A stretch of DNA of 64,000 bases from Frankia sp. QA3 (lineage in GTDB: Bacteria > Actinomycetota > Actinomycetes > Frankiales > Frankiaceae). The stretch covers positions 5,799,610 through 5,863,609 of the forward strand of contig NZ_CM001489.1 in assembly GCF_000262465.1 (NCBI RefSeq), in the 5' to 3' direction. The notes under the pieces were generated by a model, which was given only the letters and a program-made list of their open reading frames with translations, did not search any database and was not told the DNA's origin. A program made the position numbers and the translations under genes. Shown here one piece after another: positions 1-8,469 of this stretch (the stretch's first letter is position 1; each line of letters opens with the position of its first letter).

Positions 1-1226
1 ATCGCGAGCTCGGCGTGCTCCTGCGCCGCCTGCGGCCGGCCGAGCAGGCACAGCGCGGTGGTGGCGTTGTAGGACACCTCGACCGGGTTGAAGTTCTCGA
101 AGCTCGGCCCCGGGCGCCCCCACTGGTCCGGGGGGATCAGATCCGCCAGGTCGTAGGCCTGGTCCAACGCCTGGGCGGCGCCGCGCACGTCACCGAGGGC
201 GGCCAGGGCGCGGGCCACCTGGCAGATCAGCCGGGCGCGCACGGGGCCGTCGCCGACGTGGGTCAGCCCGTCGCGGGCGAGGCGGAGGGCCTCGTCCGGG
301 CGGCCGGCGTAGAACTCGTTGACCGCGGCGACCTCCCGGGCGGAACCGCGCAGCGGCCCCTCCCCGGCGAGTCCCCCGGCCTGGAAACCGAGGGTGGTCA
401 GCGACCGGGCGGTCTCGATGTCGCCGAGCTTGAAGGCCGCGTCGGCGCCGAGGACCGCGACCCGGCCGGTGAGCATGTCGCGGCGGCGGGCGTCCCCGGC
501 CGGCATCGAGCGGCGGCCGAGCCGTTCCAGCCCCCGGCGCAGGCGGGCGGTCTGGGCGAAGATGTGCGCGGGCGGGGTCGCCTCGTGGGCGTCGAGGAGG
601 TCGCCGAGCATGTCGTCGGCGCGCTCCAGCGCGAGCTGGATCGGGCTGGCCGCGAGGACGTCGGAGACCTCCATGATCTGGCCCTCGGCGAGGATCGCGG
701 TCATCATCGCCGCTCCGGCGTACCGGTGGAACTGCCGGCGGTCGGAGACGCCCGGGGCCGCGGGCCGCGGGGCGGGGGCCACCGCGTCGGCGGGTGCGGG
801 GCCGGCCGCGGTCGGCGTGAACGCGGCCGGGGCACCGAACATCATCAGCGAGTGCGTGGAGGGCGCCGCGCAGGACGGGTACGGGCCGCCCGGCGACCAC
901 CCGGACCTGACCGGGCCGGCCGGGCCGAACGGCTCCTGACCGAACAGGACCGAGGAGCGGGCCAGGTCCGCGAGGTCGTCCGCGGCCCAGAGCTGCTGGG
1001 CGGACGGGGCGCTGATGGGGCCGAGGTCACACCGGTCGATCGGCGGCTGCGTGGGCGGCTCCGGTGGGTAGTCCTCGGGGTGATCGTCCGGGGGGGTTCG
1101 GGCCGGCGGGATGTTGATCGACTCGCTCGTCGCTCGCCGGACCGGGGGAGGGCCGGAGTGACCGGTCGGGCCCGTGGATCCGTGATCGGATCCACGGCCC
1201 GGTGAAGATCCGCTCGACTGCGGCAT
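1..1226 (-). CDS. TPR-like regulatory protein, C-terminus beyond window
   Basis: The frame is open from an ATG at 1226 to the left edge (408 codons seen, no stop). GGAAGG sits 9 bases before the ATG and decides the start. Residues 1-150 are Pro/Ser/Gly-rich with no recognisable helix-turn-helix. From about residue 160 the protein is helical with TPR-like spacing: SDRRQFHRYAGAAMM, LRRGLERLGRRS, DAAFKLGDIETARSL, RALAALGDVRGAAQALD and, at the edge, NATTALCLLGRPQAA. This resembles the C-terminal sensor half of actinobacterial XRE-type regulators that carry TPR repeats, but here the usual N-terminal DNA-binding domain appears replaced by a disordered leader. The reading frame looks real because the translated sequence is coherent and low in arginine, unlike the other frames. 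Function, ligand and partner are unknown. Confidence 0.7.
   Translation of the reverse strand, partial: MPQSSGSSPGRGSDHGSTGPTGHSGPPPVRRATSESINIPPARTPPDDHPEDYPPEPPTQPPIDRCDLGPISAPSAQQLWAADDLADLARSSVLFGQEPFGPAGPVRSGWSPGGPYPSCAAPSTHSLMMFGAPAAFTPTAAGPAPADAVAPAPRPAAPGVSDRRQFHRYAGAAMMTAILAEGQIMEVSDVLAASPIQLALERADDMLGDLLDAHEATPPAHIFAQTARLRRGLERLGRRSMPAGDARRRDMLTGRVAVLGADAAFKLGDIETARSLTTLGFQAGGLAGEGPLRGSAREVAAVNEFYAGRPDEALRLARDGLTHVGDGPVRARLICQVARALAALGDVRGAAQALDQAYDLADLIPPDQWGRPGPSFENFNPVEVSYNATTALCLLGRPQAAQEHAELA
1172..1197. repeat. 11-bp perfect inverted repeat inside the 5' coding region
   Basis: CCGTGGATCCG and CGGATCCACGG are separated by TGAT. The hairpin starts about 30 bases after the start codon of the minus-strand gene, within its low-complexity leader, and can be extended outward with a one-base bulge. 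It could slow early translation or act as a binding site; nothing further supports either role. Confidence 0.6.
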
Positions 1227-2012
1227 GCCGCGCGTCCTTCCTTCCGAAAACACCACGGTCAGCGACCGTGCCGACAAGGTAGCGAGGGGCGAGGCCCGCT
1301 GCGAGGGGCGACCCGTCGGAAGCGCACGGTGAGACCACGCGACCTGGCGGTTCCGTGACCGCCGGCTACTCCGGCGGCGGTCCGGTCCGGTCCGGCGGTC
1401 GATGGCCGGCGGCTCCGGCGATCGCGCGGCGGCGACGCTGCCACCAGCCAGTCACTCCGGTCGTGTTGACCGGGTTCTACCGGTTCCTCGTTATCGATAC
1501 TAGAAGGACTGCTGCGCCGGAGGGTGACGATGAAGCCGGCGCAATGTGCCCGCCATCGTGGCTCTACGTGGTGTTTCTCTGAGGTTTCCACAACTGATCT
1601 TGTTGTGGCCGGCTGTTCTCGATCGCCTGGTGGGGCTGGGCTGAGACCGGTTTCGGTGGCCGCGGGAGAAGGAAATCACGTCCTGACCGGACAGAACGGA
1701 GAAGGATTGTGCAGTTGCCGTCGGAATCTGCCGGCCTTGCGTGGTAGAGCCGGACCGGCCGTCGGCGGCAACCGACCGTCGGTCTGCTCCAGAATGGGAA
1801 CGAAGCGGCAATAGTACTGAAATTATGACATTCGGTCATGGTTGCCGCTGCTGGGTGGGGTACGGGTGTGGTGCCGGCCCGACCGGATGTCGCCGTCCAT
1901 CGACGCCATCGGGTCGGTAGCCTCGGCATGATGGCGGATGCGGCCCAGCAGTACTCCTACTCCCGCAGGTCGCGCCGTGGGCGCGGACCTGCCCGGCCGA
2001 CAGGGGTGCGCC
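1227..2012. other. Intergenic region, no supported gene
   Basis: This 786-base divergent gap separates the TPR-like gene from the acetyltransferase gene. Short open frames occur on both strands, but their translations are Arg/Pro-rich or incoherent and none has a convincing ribosome binding site. The part near 1480-1850 is less GC-rich than its surroundings and probably holds the divergent promoters. No clear operator, RNA or repeat was seen. Confidence 0.5.
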
Positions 2013-2990
2013 ATGCCCGGTGACCAGGCGGCGCCCTGCCCGCCGGACCCGCTGAGCGGCCCGCGGGCCGACCTGCCGCCGGCCGAGGCGTCCCTGGCTC
2101 GCGAGCTCGAGGCCGTCGCCCACCGGGCCTGGCCGCCGCTGCGGCAGATCGAGGTCGGCGGGTGGACTCTGCGAGCCTCCGCCGGCTCGTCCCGCCGCGG
2201 GAACTCGGTCTGGGCCCACGGCGGCGTGCCCGATGCGCCGGCCGCGCTCGCCGCGGTCACCGACTTCTACGCCGCCGCCGGCCTGCCGCCCACCTTTCAG
2301 CTGACCCCGGTCGCCCGACCGAGGGAGCTCGGGGCCGTGCTCGACGCCGCCGGCTATGACGACACCGGGCCCACCGACGTCTGCACGGTGCCGCTCCCTG
2401 CGCTGGCACGGGCCGCCGCCGGCCCCGCCGGCCCCGGAGAAGCCAGGGGGGATCGCCCACCCGTCGCGGCGCGCGGGCTCGGCGCCCGGACCGCGCCAGC
2501 GTCGGCGTCGGCGTCGGCGTCGATCGGCGTGACCACGTCCGACGCCCCGGGGGATGAGTGGCTGCGGGTCGCCGGGCAGGTTCTCACCACCTTCAGCGTG
2601 CAGCGGGCCGGCACCCTCGCCGTGCTCTCGGCGCTGCGCCTGCCCACCGTCTATGTGACGCTGACCGTCGACGGTGTGCCGGCGGCGGTGGGCCGTGGCG
2701 TCGCCGACGACCGCTGGCTGGGCATTTACAGCATGGCGACGCTGCCGGCGGCCCGCGGCCGGGGCGCGGCCCGGCGGGTCGTCGCCGCGCTCGCGCAGTG
2801 GGCGGGGGCGCGCGGAGCCACGCACGCCTATCTCCAGGTTGAGGAGGTCAGCACCGTGGCCAGGGGTCTGTATGCCGATCTCGGCTTCCGGCCGGTCTAC
2901 CGGTACTCCTACCGCCGGGCGCCGCTGTCGGTGGCCCCGGACGCCCCGGATCCCCGGGGCGGCGGCCCGGCCGAGGCGGGTGCCGCGTGA
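2013..2990 (+). CDS. GNAT-family N-acetyltransferase
   Basis: 325 residues from ATG 2013. The frame stays open upstream to 1938, but AGGGG precedes 2013 and the upstream translation looks non-coding. The C-terminal half is a GNAT fold: VYVTLTVDGVPAAVGRG (beta strands), MATLPAARGRGAARRVVAAL (motif A with the R-G-R-G acetyl-CoA pyrophosphate loop) and GLYADLGFRPVYRYSYR (the LY-x-x-x-GF signature near the end). The N-terminal half is probably a second, degenerate GNAT-like domain, with a Pro/Ala linker and an Ala-Ser run between. The gene ends in a GTGA overlap with folP, so the two are probably translated together; no known folate step needs this acetyltransferase. The substrate is unknown. Confidence 0.8.
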   Translation: MPGDQAAPCPPDPLSGPRADLPPAEASLARELEAVAHRAWPPLRQIEVGGWTLRASAGSSRRGNSVWAHGGVPDAPAALAAVTDFYAAAGLPPTFQLTPVARPRELGAVLDAAGYDDTGPTDVCTVPLPALARAAAGPAGPGEARGDRPPVAARGLGARTAPASASASASIGVTTSDAPGDEWLRVAGQVLTTFSVQRAGTLAVLSALRLPTVYVTLTVDGVPAAVGRGVADDRWLGIYSMATLPAARGRGAARRVVAALAQWAGARGATHAYLQVEEVSTVARGLYADLGFRPVYRYSYRRAPLSVAPDAPDPRGGGPAEAGAA

Positions 2991-4066
2991 GCGTGACCGT
3001 CGGTGACCTCCTCGAGCCGCGTGGCCTCACCAAGGTGATGGGTGTCGTCAACGTCACGCCCGACTCGTTCTCGGACGGCGGCACGTTCCTCGACCCGGTG
3101 GATGCGGTGCGGGCCGGGCTGCGGATGGTGGACGAGGGCGCCGACCTGATCGACGTCGGCGGCGAGTCGACCCGCCCGGGCGCGTCCCGGGTGGCCGCCT
3201 CGGAGGAGATGCGCCGGGTACTGCCGGTCGTGGCCGAGCTCGCCGCCGCCGGGGTGCGGGTCAGCGTCGACACCAGCCGGGTCTCGGTGGCCGCCGCCGC
3301 CGTCGACGCGGGGGCGGTGCTGGTCAACGACGTCTCCGGTGGCTGCGATCCGGACCTGCTCGGCCTGGTGGCCGACCGCGGCGTCCACTATGTGCTCATG
3401 CACGCCCGCGGGCCCAGCGTCGACATGTCCAGCCGGGCCGTCTACGGCGACGTGGTCTCGGAGGTCACCGCCGAGCTCGCCGCGCGGCTGGAGACGGTCG
3501 TTGCCGCCGGGGTCGCGGAGGACCTGGTCATCCTCGACCCCGGGATCGGCTTCGCCAAGACCGCGGCGCACAACTGGGCGCTGCTCAACAACATCGACGC
3601 GCTTGCCGCCCTCGGCCGGCCGCTGCTCGTGGGCACGTCGCGCAAGTCCTTCCTCGGTTCGGTCCTGGCCGACGCAGGCGCGGGCGCGCGGCCGAGCGAC
3701 GAGCGCGACGACGCCACGCAGGCGACCACCGCGCTGCTGGCCGCCGCCGGGGTGTGGGCCGTGCGGGTGCACGCGGTGCGGCCGGCGGACGACGCCGTGC
3801 GCGTCGTGCGGGCGTGGCGGCAGGGCGGCGCCGGTGATGCGGCGACCACCGCGAGCGTGCCGGTGGTGGTGCCCGGGGCTGCCGGTTCGGCCGGCCGCCG
3901 GTCGCGGCTCGCCGCGACGCCGCGGACCGGTGCTGGGCCGGCCAAGAACGGCGGCACGGGCAAGGGGGGCGGCGGCAGCGCCGACGCGGGGCCGGGCCGG
4001 CGAGACCGGCCCACGGCCGCGCCCGGCTACGCGGGGGAGCGGGAGGTGCCGTGGTCACCCCGGTGA
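2987..4066 (+). CDS. folP: Dihydropteroate synthase
   Basis: Joins 6-hydroxymethyl-dihydropterin pyrophosphate to p-aminobenzoate to give dihydropteroate in cytosolic folate synthesis. The TIM-barrel signatures are all present: GVVNVTPDSFSDGG near residue 19, IDVGGESTRPG near 45, VSVDTSR near 85, LVNDVSGG near 104, ILDPGIGFAKT near 178 and LLVGTSRKSFLG near 210. The catalytic domain ends near residue 285. About 75 further residues form an Ala/Gly/Pro-rich, Lys/Arg-containing tail not needed by the family and probably disordered. GTG 2987 overlaps the upstream stop by four bases, and the 3' end overlaps folB by 16 bases, so the cluster is an operon. It is the sulfonamide target in other bacteria. 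Confidence 0.96.
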   Translation: MSVTVGDLLEPRGLTKVMGVVNVTPDSFSDGGTFLDPVDAVRAGLRMVDEGADLIDVGGESTRPGASRVAASEEMRRVLPVVAELAAAGVRVSVDTSRVSVAAAAVDAGAVLVNDVSGGCDPDLLGLVADRGVHYVLMHARGPSVDMSSRAVYGDVVSEVTAELAARLETVVAAGVAEDLVILDPGIGFAKTAAHNWALLNNIDALAALGRPLLVGTSRKSFLGSVLADAGAGARPSDERDDATQATTALLAAAGVWAVRVHAVRPADDAVRVVRAWRQGGAGDAATTASVPVVVPGAAGSAGRRSRLAATPRTGAGPAKNGGTGKGGGGSADAGPGRRDRPTAAPGYAGEREVPWSPR

Positions 4067-4527
4067 CGGGCGGCCCGGTGACGGGCCGATCGGGGCTGGG
4101 TGGGTCCGGGCTCGGCGACGTGCCGCTGGATCGGATCAGCCTGACCGGGCTTCGGGCCCGCGGCCACCACGGGGTGCTGCCGGCCGAGCGGGAGCTCGGC
4201 CAGGAGTTCGTCGTCGACGCCGTCATCTGGCTCGACGTGTCCGAGGCGGCGCGCGATGACGACGTCACCCGCACCGTCCATTACGGCGAGCTCGCCGAGA
4301 CGCTCGCCGGCATCGTCGCCGGCCCCCCGGTGGATCTGATCGAGACCCTGGCCCAGCGTCTCGTCGCCGCCTGCCTGCGCGCGGATCGGGTCGTGCGCGC
4401 CGAGGTGACCGTGCACAAGCCGGCCGCGCCGATCCCGGTCCCCTTCGGCGACGTCGCCGTCACCGTCACCCGGGATCGCCCCGCCGACCCGACGCCGCCG
4501 GCCGGCCCCGCGCCCGATGGCCGGTGA
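4051..4527 (+). CDS. folB: Dihydroneopterin aldolase
   Basis: Converts 7,8-dihydroneopterin to 6-hydroxymethyl-7,8-dihydropterin and glycolaldehyde, the step before FolK. Family blocks are ISLTGLRARGHHGVLPAER (ring-binding N-terminus), GQEFVVDAVIWLD, TVHYGELAE, PVDLIETLAQRL and AEVTVHKPAAPIP, where the lysine is the catalytic residue of the family. At 158 residues it is longer than the usual ~120, because of a Gly/Pro leader of about 24 residues and a short Pro-rich tail. GTG 4051 lies inside the end of folP, and the 3' end overlaps folK by 11 bases. The start could be a little downstream, since the leader is low-complexity. Confidence 0.94.
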   Translation: MVTPVTGGPVTGRSGLGGSGLGDVPLDRISLTGLRARGHHGVLPAERELGQEFVVDAVIWLDVSEAARDDDVTRTVHYGELAETLAGIVAGPPVDLIETLAQRLVAACLRADRVVRAEVTVHKPAAPIPVPFGDVAVTVTRDRPADPTPPAGPAPDGR

Positions 4528-5107
4528 CCGGATGACCGGGGCCGCCCACGCGGTGCTGGCGCTCGGCTCCAACCTCGGCGACCGCTGGGCGCTGCTGCGA
4601 GCCGCCGTGCGCCAGCTCGACGAGCTTCTCGGCGTGACGGCCTGCTCCCCGGTGTACGAGACCGCGCCCGTGGGCGGTCCCGAGCAGGACGACTACCTCA
4701 ACGCGGTCGTGCTCGCGGCGCCGGCGCCACCGGGGGAGCTGCTGGCCGCGGTGCGCGCCGTGGAGGAGCGGGCGCGGCGGGCGCGGACCGTGCGGTGGGG
4801 GCCGCGCACGCTCGACGTGGACGTCATCGCGCTCGGCACGCTGCGCAGCGACGACCCGGAGATCCTCATCCCCCATCCGCGGGCGCACCTGCGGGCCTTC
4901 GTCTGCGTGCCCTGGCTGGACGTCGACCCCGAGGCGACCCTGCCGGGCCATGGCCGGGTCGCCGATCTGGTCGCCCGGATGACGGACGCCGGGGAGCTCG
5001 TCGGCCTGCGGCGGACCGCCGGGCGGCTGCGCGGCGACGGTCCGGCCGGCGCCGCCGGGGCGCCCACCCGGGCCGGGGAGACCGGCGAGGGCGGGGCGTC
5101 GGCGTGA
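4517..5107 (+). CDS. folK: 2-amino-4-hydroxy-6-hydroxymethyldihydropteridine pyrophosphokinase
   Basis: Transfers pyrophosphate from ATP to 6-hydroxymethyl-dihydropterin, supplying FolP. Signatures in order: LALGSNLGDRWALLRAAV (N-terminal pterin site), SPVYETAPVGGPEQDDYLNAV, VRWGPRTLDVDVIALG (ATP and Mg2+ site with the two aspartates of the family) and IPHPRAHLRAFV. The protein is 196 residues; the last 30 are Gly/Ala-rich and variable. ATG 4517 overlaps folB, although a second ATG five codons later (4532) is equally plausible. The stop overlaps the GTG of the next gene by four bases. With folP and folB it forms three consecutive folate steps. Confidence 0.95.
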   Translation: MAGDRMTGAAHAVLALGSNLGDRWALLRAAVRQLDELLGVTACSPVYETAPVGGPEQDDYLNAVVLAAPAPPGELLAAVRAVEERARRARTVRWGPRTLDVDVIALGTLRSDDPEILIPHPRAHLRAFVCVPWLDVDPEATLPGHGRVADLVARMTDAGELVGLRRTAGRLRGDGPAGAAGAPTRAGETGEGGASA

Positions 5108-5541
5108 AACCCACCCGATCGCGCGATCTCGTCCTGGCCGCGGTCGTGTTCGGGGTCCTCGGCTACCTGCTGCTGTGGTGGGCGTACCGGTCGATTCCCA
5201 CGCTGCCCCGCACGGCATCGCTGTCGGTGGTCGTCATCGGGGCCATCGAGCTCCAGGTCGCCGCCCAGACGAGGCGCCGGTTGGAGGGTCGGCCGGGCAC
5301 CCGGCCGATCCTGCCGCTCACCGTCGCCCGGCTGGCGGCGCTCGCGAAGGCCAGCTCGGTCGTGGGGGCGGCGCTCGCGGGCGCCTGGGCGGGTGTGCTC
5401 GGGTACACCGCGCCGCGGACGGACGAGTTCCCGACCGCGGGTGGCGACGCGATCACCGCGGGGCTCGGCCTGGCCGCCGCGGTCGTGCTTCTCGCCGGCG
5501 GGCTGATCCTGGAACGGGTGTGCCGGGTCAAGAAGCAGTAG
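5104..5541 (+). CDS. DUF3180 family membrane protein
   Basis: 145 residues from GTG 5104, which overlaps the folK stop as GTGA. Four hydrophobic segments are visible: about residues 8-26 (LVLAAVVFGVLGYLLLWWA), 41-56, 80-102 (SSVVGAALAGAWAGVLGY) and 120-140. A basic stretch (AAQTRRRLEGRPGTRP) lies between segments two and three and suits a cytoplasmic loop. The length, topology and position directly after folK match the actinobacterial DUF3180 family, which accompanies folate genes in many actinomycetes. Its function is not established; constant linkage suggests a role near folate metabolism or simply operon conservation. It is probably the last gene of the operon. Confidence 0.85.
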   Translation: MKPTRSRDLVLAAVVFGVLGYLLLWWAYRSIPTLPRTASLSVVVIGAIELQVAAQTRRRLEGRPGTRPILPLTVARLAALAKASSVVGAALAGAWAGVLGYTAPRTDEFPTAGGDAITAGLGLAAAVVLLAGGLILERVCRVKKQ

Positions 5542-5811
5542 CGCGGACGGGCCCGGCCCGCCGCCTCCTCTCCGACCCCGTCTGTCGTTCTCCTGACCGC
5601 CGCGGGGTGCCTGCCCTCACCCGAACGGGCCGGTCGTCCCCGGTGGTCGCGGTGGGCGGATCGGGGCTGGTCATCGCCCCGAGCTGGTCGCCGGGTCCGT
5701 TCGCGTCGGAGCTACTCTGGGGGCAATCGCCGCATGTGACCGTGACCAGTGTCAGAGTTGTCCTAGTTAAGACCATCCTATGGTGATTGGCGGCGTTCTT
5801 CTTGCCGGTCG

Positions 5812-7386
5812 ATGGGTGTCGCGGTGGCGAGGCGCGAAGGCGGGAAGGTGCGGGCGGTGGTCGCTGAGGGCCGGAACCGCGATGGATCGCGGGACCACCC
5901 GTCGGGCGCCGCCCGGCGCGACCCGGCCGCGGAGCCGGCGCCGGACGGCGACCCGGTCGGCGGGGCCCAGCCCGGCGGCGGCCGGATCGTGGCATTCGGC
6001 ACCCTGCCGGCGGGCCCGCCCAGGCATCCCGCGCCCCGGCCCGACCGCATCGCGGCCATGACCGGGTTCGACCCGGTGGACATGGTGACCGCCCCGCCCC
6101 CCGACGGCGCGCTGCCGCCTCGGCCCGTCGGCGCGCGGCCCTCGGTACAGCCGCCCGCTGCTTCCCGTCCCGCCCGCGGGGTGGGGCCTTCCGCCCCCGC
6201 CGGGCCGCCCTCCGCCGCCCCGGCGCCGCCGCGGCCGGCGCCCGGGGAAGCGTCGACAGGCCGGACGCGCCAGACCTTCCGAGCCGTGGCCTTCGGCAAC
6301 CCGACGGCCGGCGGGGCCGAGGTAGTGCCGTTCGATCCCGCGGATGTAGGCCCGCCGACCCCGTGGCGGCCCGATCCCCCCGACCGTTCTCCCACCGGGG
6401 AGCCGCCGGCCGATCCGTACGACCGGGCCGACCGATCGGACCCGGCTGGATTTCGCCGAACCGGGGAGTATGGCGGCGAACCCGATCCGCCCCGGGTACG
6501 CGGCTTTCGTGCCGACGCCCCGCCGGGCTGGCGCGGTTTTCGTGGCGCCGATCCGCCGGGCGGTCGCGGCTTTCCCGCGTCCGATCCGCCGGGCGGCCGT
6601 CGATTTCCCGGAGAGCATGCGCAACCCGCGGTCGACCCCGTCCCCGAGGCGCCCGATCCCCGCCGCGGCGAGTCGGGCCCGTCCGCTGCCGGCCCGCCCC
6701 GCGTCCGGCCTGCCGCGCCCAGCCTGCTCGACCAGGTCAGCTACACCGGCATTCAGCAGGCGCTGCCGGCCGGCGAGCCGGACCCGGCAAGCACCCGCGG
6801 GCGGCGCCCGGACGGTGGCTCGGCCCAGGACGAGGTCGATCTCACCGGCTACCAGCCCGCCATCCGGGAGGGTGAGGGCTGGGAGCCGCGCGGGGCCGCC
6901 CGTGGTGAGGCGCGGCCACCCGCGGGCGCCGGGCGCGTCGGGTCGGGCCGCCCTCCCCCGACTGGTGAGCGGGCCCGGTCCGGCGGGCGCCCGTCGCAGG
7001 CCGGCGACCCCGCCGTCGGCACCGCCGGGCGCCGGGATGGCCGGCCCGGCGGACGGTTCGACGGCCTGCCCGGGGAGAGCCGGTCCCTGTACGACACGGA
7101 CGACCGCGAGCGCGACCGCGACGGTGGCCGCGACCGCCCCCGGGCAGGCGATCCGGCCGACCGGCTTGGTGCGCGCCCGGCCGGTCGCCGTCGGCCCGGT
7201 GGCCGGCCCGGTGGCCGGCTCGGCCTGGTCCAGGCCGCGCTGGTGCTGGCGGTGCTGGTCGTCGGGGTGTCGCTCGGCCGGACGCTGGCGCTGCCCGGGG
7301 ACGCCGGGATGATCTCGCGGCTCCCGGACTGGGGTCGTGCCAACCACCTGTCGTTCCTGGTGGATCGGGTCGACGGGCCGCGCTGA
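5812..7386 (+). CDS. Proline-rich protein with one C-terminal membrane segment
   Basis: 524 residues, unrecognised. About 465 N-terminal residues are Pro/Gly/Arg/Asp-rich and probably disordered. They contain GF-R/PPGG-type repeats (RGFRADAPPGW, RGFRGADPPGG, RGFPASDPPGG, RRFPGEHA) around residues 230-270, and two similar short motifs, YTGIQQALPAGEPD and LTGYQPAIREGEG. One hydrophobic segment follows at about 470-489 (LVQAALVLAVLVVGVSLG), then a 35-residue tail (PDWGRANHLSFLVDRVDG). The shape suggests a single-span protein with a long cytoplasmic tail, but orientation is not certain. The start is uncertain; ATG 5812 is the first good candidate. A long open frame on the other strand is arginine-rich and was judged a shadow. 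Confidence 0.6.
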   Translation: MGVAVARREGGKVRAVVAEGRNRDGSRDHPSGAARRDPAAEPAPDGDPVGGAQPGGGRIVAFGTLPAGPPRHPAPRPDRIAAMTGFDPVDMVTAPPPDGALPPRPVGARPSVQPPAASRPARGVGPSAPAGPPSAAPAPPRPAPGEASTGRTRQTFRAVAFGNPTAGGAEVVPFDPADVGPPTPWRPDPPDRSPTGEPPADPYDRADRSDPAGFRRTGEYGGEPDPPRVRGFRADAPPGWRGFRGADPPGGRGFPASDPPGGRRFPGEHAQPAVDPVPEAPDPRRGESGPSAAGPPRVRPAAPSLLDQVSYTGIQQALPAGEPDPASTRGRRPDGGSAQDEVDLTGYQPAIREGEGWEPRGAARGEARPPAGAGRVGSGRPPPTGERARSGGRPSQAGDPAVGTAGRRDGRPGGRFDGLPGESRSLYDTDDRERDRDGGRDRPRAGDPADRLGARPAGRRRPGGRPGGRLGLVQAALVLAVLVVGVSLGRTLALPGDAGMISRLPDWGRANHLSFLVDRVDGPR

Positions 7387-7408
7387 CGGGCCGCGCTGAC
7401 GGGCCGCG
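7375..7408. repeat. 13-bp tandem repeat across a stop codon
   Basis: GGGCCGCGCTGAC occurs at 7375-7387 and 7388-7400, with a partial third copy at 7401-7408. The TGA stop of the preceding gene lies in the first copy. Because 13 is not a multiple of three, the repeat duplicates stop codons in other frames. Confidence 0.85.
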
Positions 7409-7905
7409 AGGTGGGGGCGGTCGCTGAACCGGTCCGCACGCTGATCCGTCGACCACCACGCCGCGGGATCCGGGGCTCGGCACCTCGCCGGGTGGCCGGC
7501 CGGCACGGTGGCCGCTTTGGTGGTCCGCGTGGGAAAGCCGTCGCAGGCGGTGACCGAGTTGATGGTTTGTCGGGCGGAGATCAATTGTTGTCGTCGTTGT
7601 CGTACTTGTCGCTTTATGGTCGCCCTTGCGTGTGATCAAATCTATGTCCGGGTAACCTGGGATCTCAGGATGGGAGTGGCCTTCCCACCGTTGAGACGCG
7701 GGAAGCGGACCTCGCCAAAATTGATGCGTCCCAGTTTGCCGAATCCCCTTGCGTTCGGCGGTCCTCGGCGTGTCCAATCGGTATTGGTAGGTCTGTCGCA
7801 TTCCGTCGACCTCGTCTCGCGAGTGCCCGCCACCGTCGGGCACCCTGGTCGCCGATGTTCGACCGAACGCGTGCCCCGGCCTGCCAAGGCATCCAAGGAG
7901 GCCAC
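7409..7905. other. Intergenic region, no supported gene
   Basis: About 500 bases between the proline-rich protein and the next gene. It includes an AT-richer patch near 7560-7660, the likely promoter area for the downstream gene. Open frames here give incoherent, Arg/Ser-rich translations. No RNA structure was recognised. Confidence 0.5.
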
Positions 7906-8427
7906 GTGCGTCCGAGACTCGCAGTAGCCCCTGCGGTCCCGCTGGCCGGCGACGCCGGTCACGGGGTGCCGCAGCGGGACTGGACGGCGCCGGGTCTCAC
8001 GGGGACGGGCGCCACCGCGTCCGAAGTCTCCGACGGTCCCGGGCGCCCGGCCACCGAGGCCGAGGCCGCCGCGATCACCGCCGCCGTCCTCGACAGCCCA
8101 CTGGTGGCCACGCTCGCGGCGGGCGGCCTTCGCATCACCGGCATCCGTACCTCGACCGGCGCTCCGGACTGGGCGTTCGCCGTCCTGCGTGCACCGGGTG
8201 GCACCGACCCGGCGATCGCCGTGCTGCGCTGGGACACCTGCTGCGGCTGGGTGTTGGACCAGGTCGGCACGGCCCGGCTCGGGCTCGGGGCGGGCGGCGG
8301 CGGCCCGACCATGCGGCGCGCGGACCTGCCGGTCGCCGGGGCGGCGTCCGTCCGCCGGCGTGACGGCGGCGTCCGCCGGGGTTGCGAGTCCGGCGTCCGG
8401 ACGGGTGACGCGGCGCGTTCGAGGTAG
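7906..8427 (+). CDS. Hypothetical protein
   Basis: 173 residues from GTG 7906, chosen because a perfect AAGGAGG lies at 7895-7901, four bases upstream; the frame extends upstream but looks non-coding. The middle part is coherent: ITAAVLDSPLVATLAAGG, IRTSTGAPDWAFAVLRAP and AIAVLRWDTCCGWVLDQVG, with a Cys-Cys pair. The last 50 residues are Gly/Arg-rich and less convincing. No membrane segment or signal peptide is visible, and the family was not recognised. It lies 42 bases before the helicase companion gene and may be co-transcribed with it. Confidence 0.6.
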   Translation: MRPRLAVAPAVPLAGDAGHGVPQRDWTAPGLTGTGATASEVSDGPGRPATEAEAAAITAAVLDSPLVATLAAGGLRITGIRTSTGAPDWAFAVLRAPGGTDPAIAVLRWDTCCGWVLDQVGTARLGLGAGGGGPTMRRADLPVAGAASVRRRDGGVRRGCESGVRTGDAARSR

Positions 8428-8469
8428 GCCGCGGCGCTGTGCCCGGCTGGTGCCGGGCCAGCTACCGTC

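Noticed and set aside
5767..7584. A 605-codon minus-strand frame opposite the proline-rich protein
   Set aside because: It is Arg/Gly-rich throughout with no hydrophobic segment, whereas the plus frame has a clear membrane segment and short repeats.
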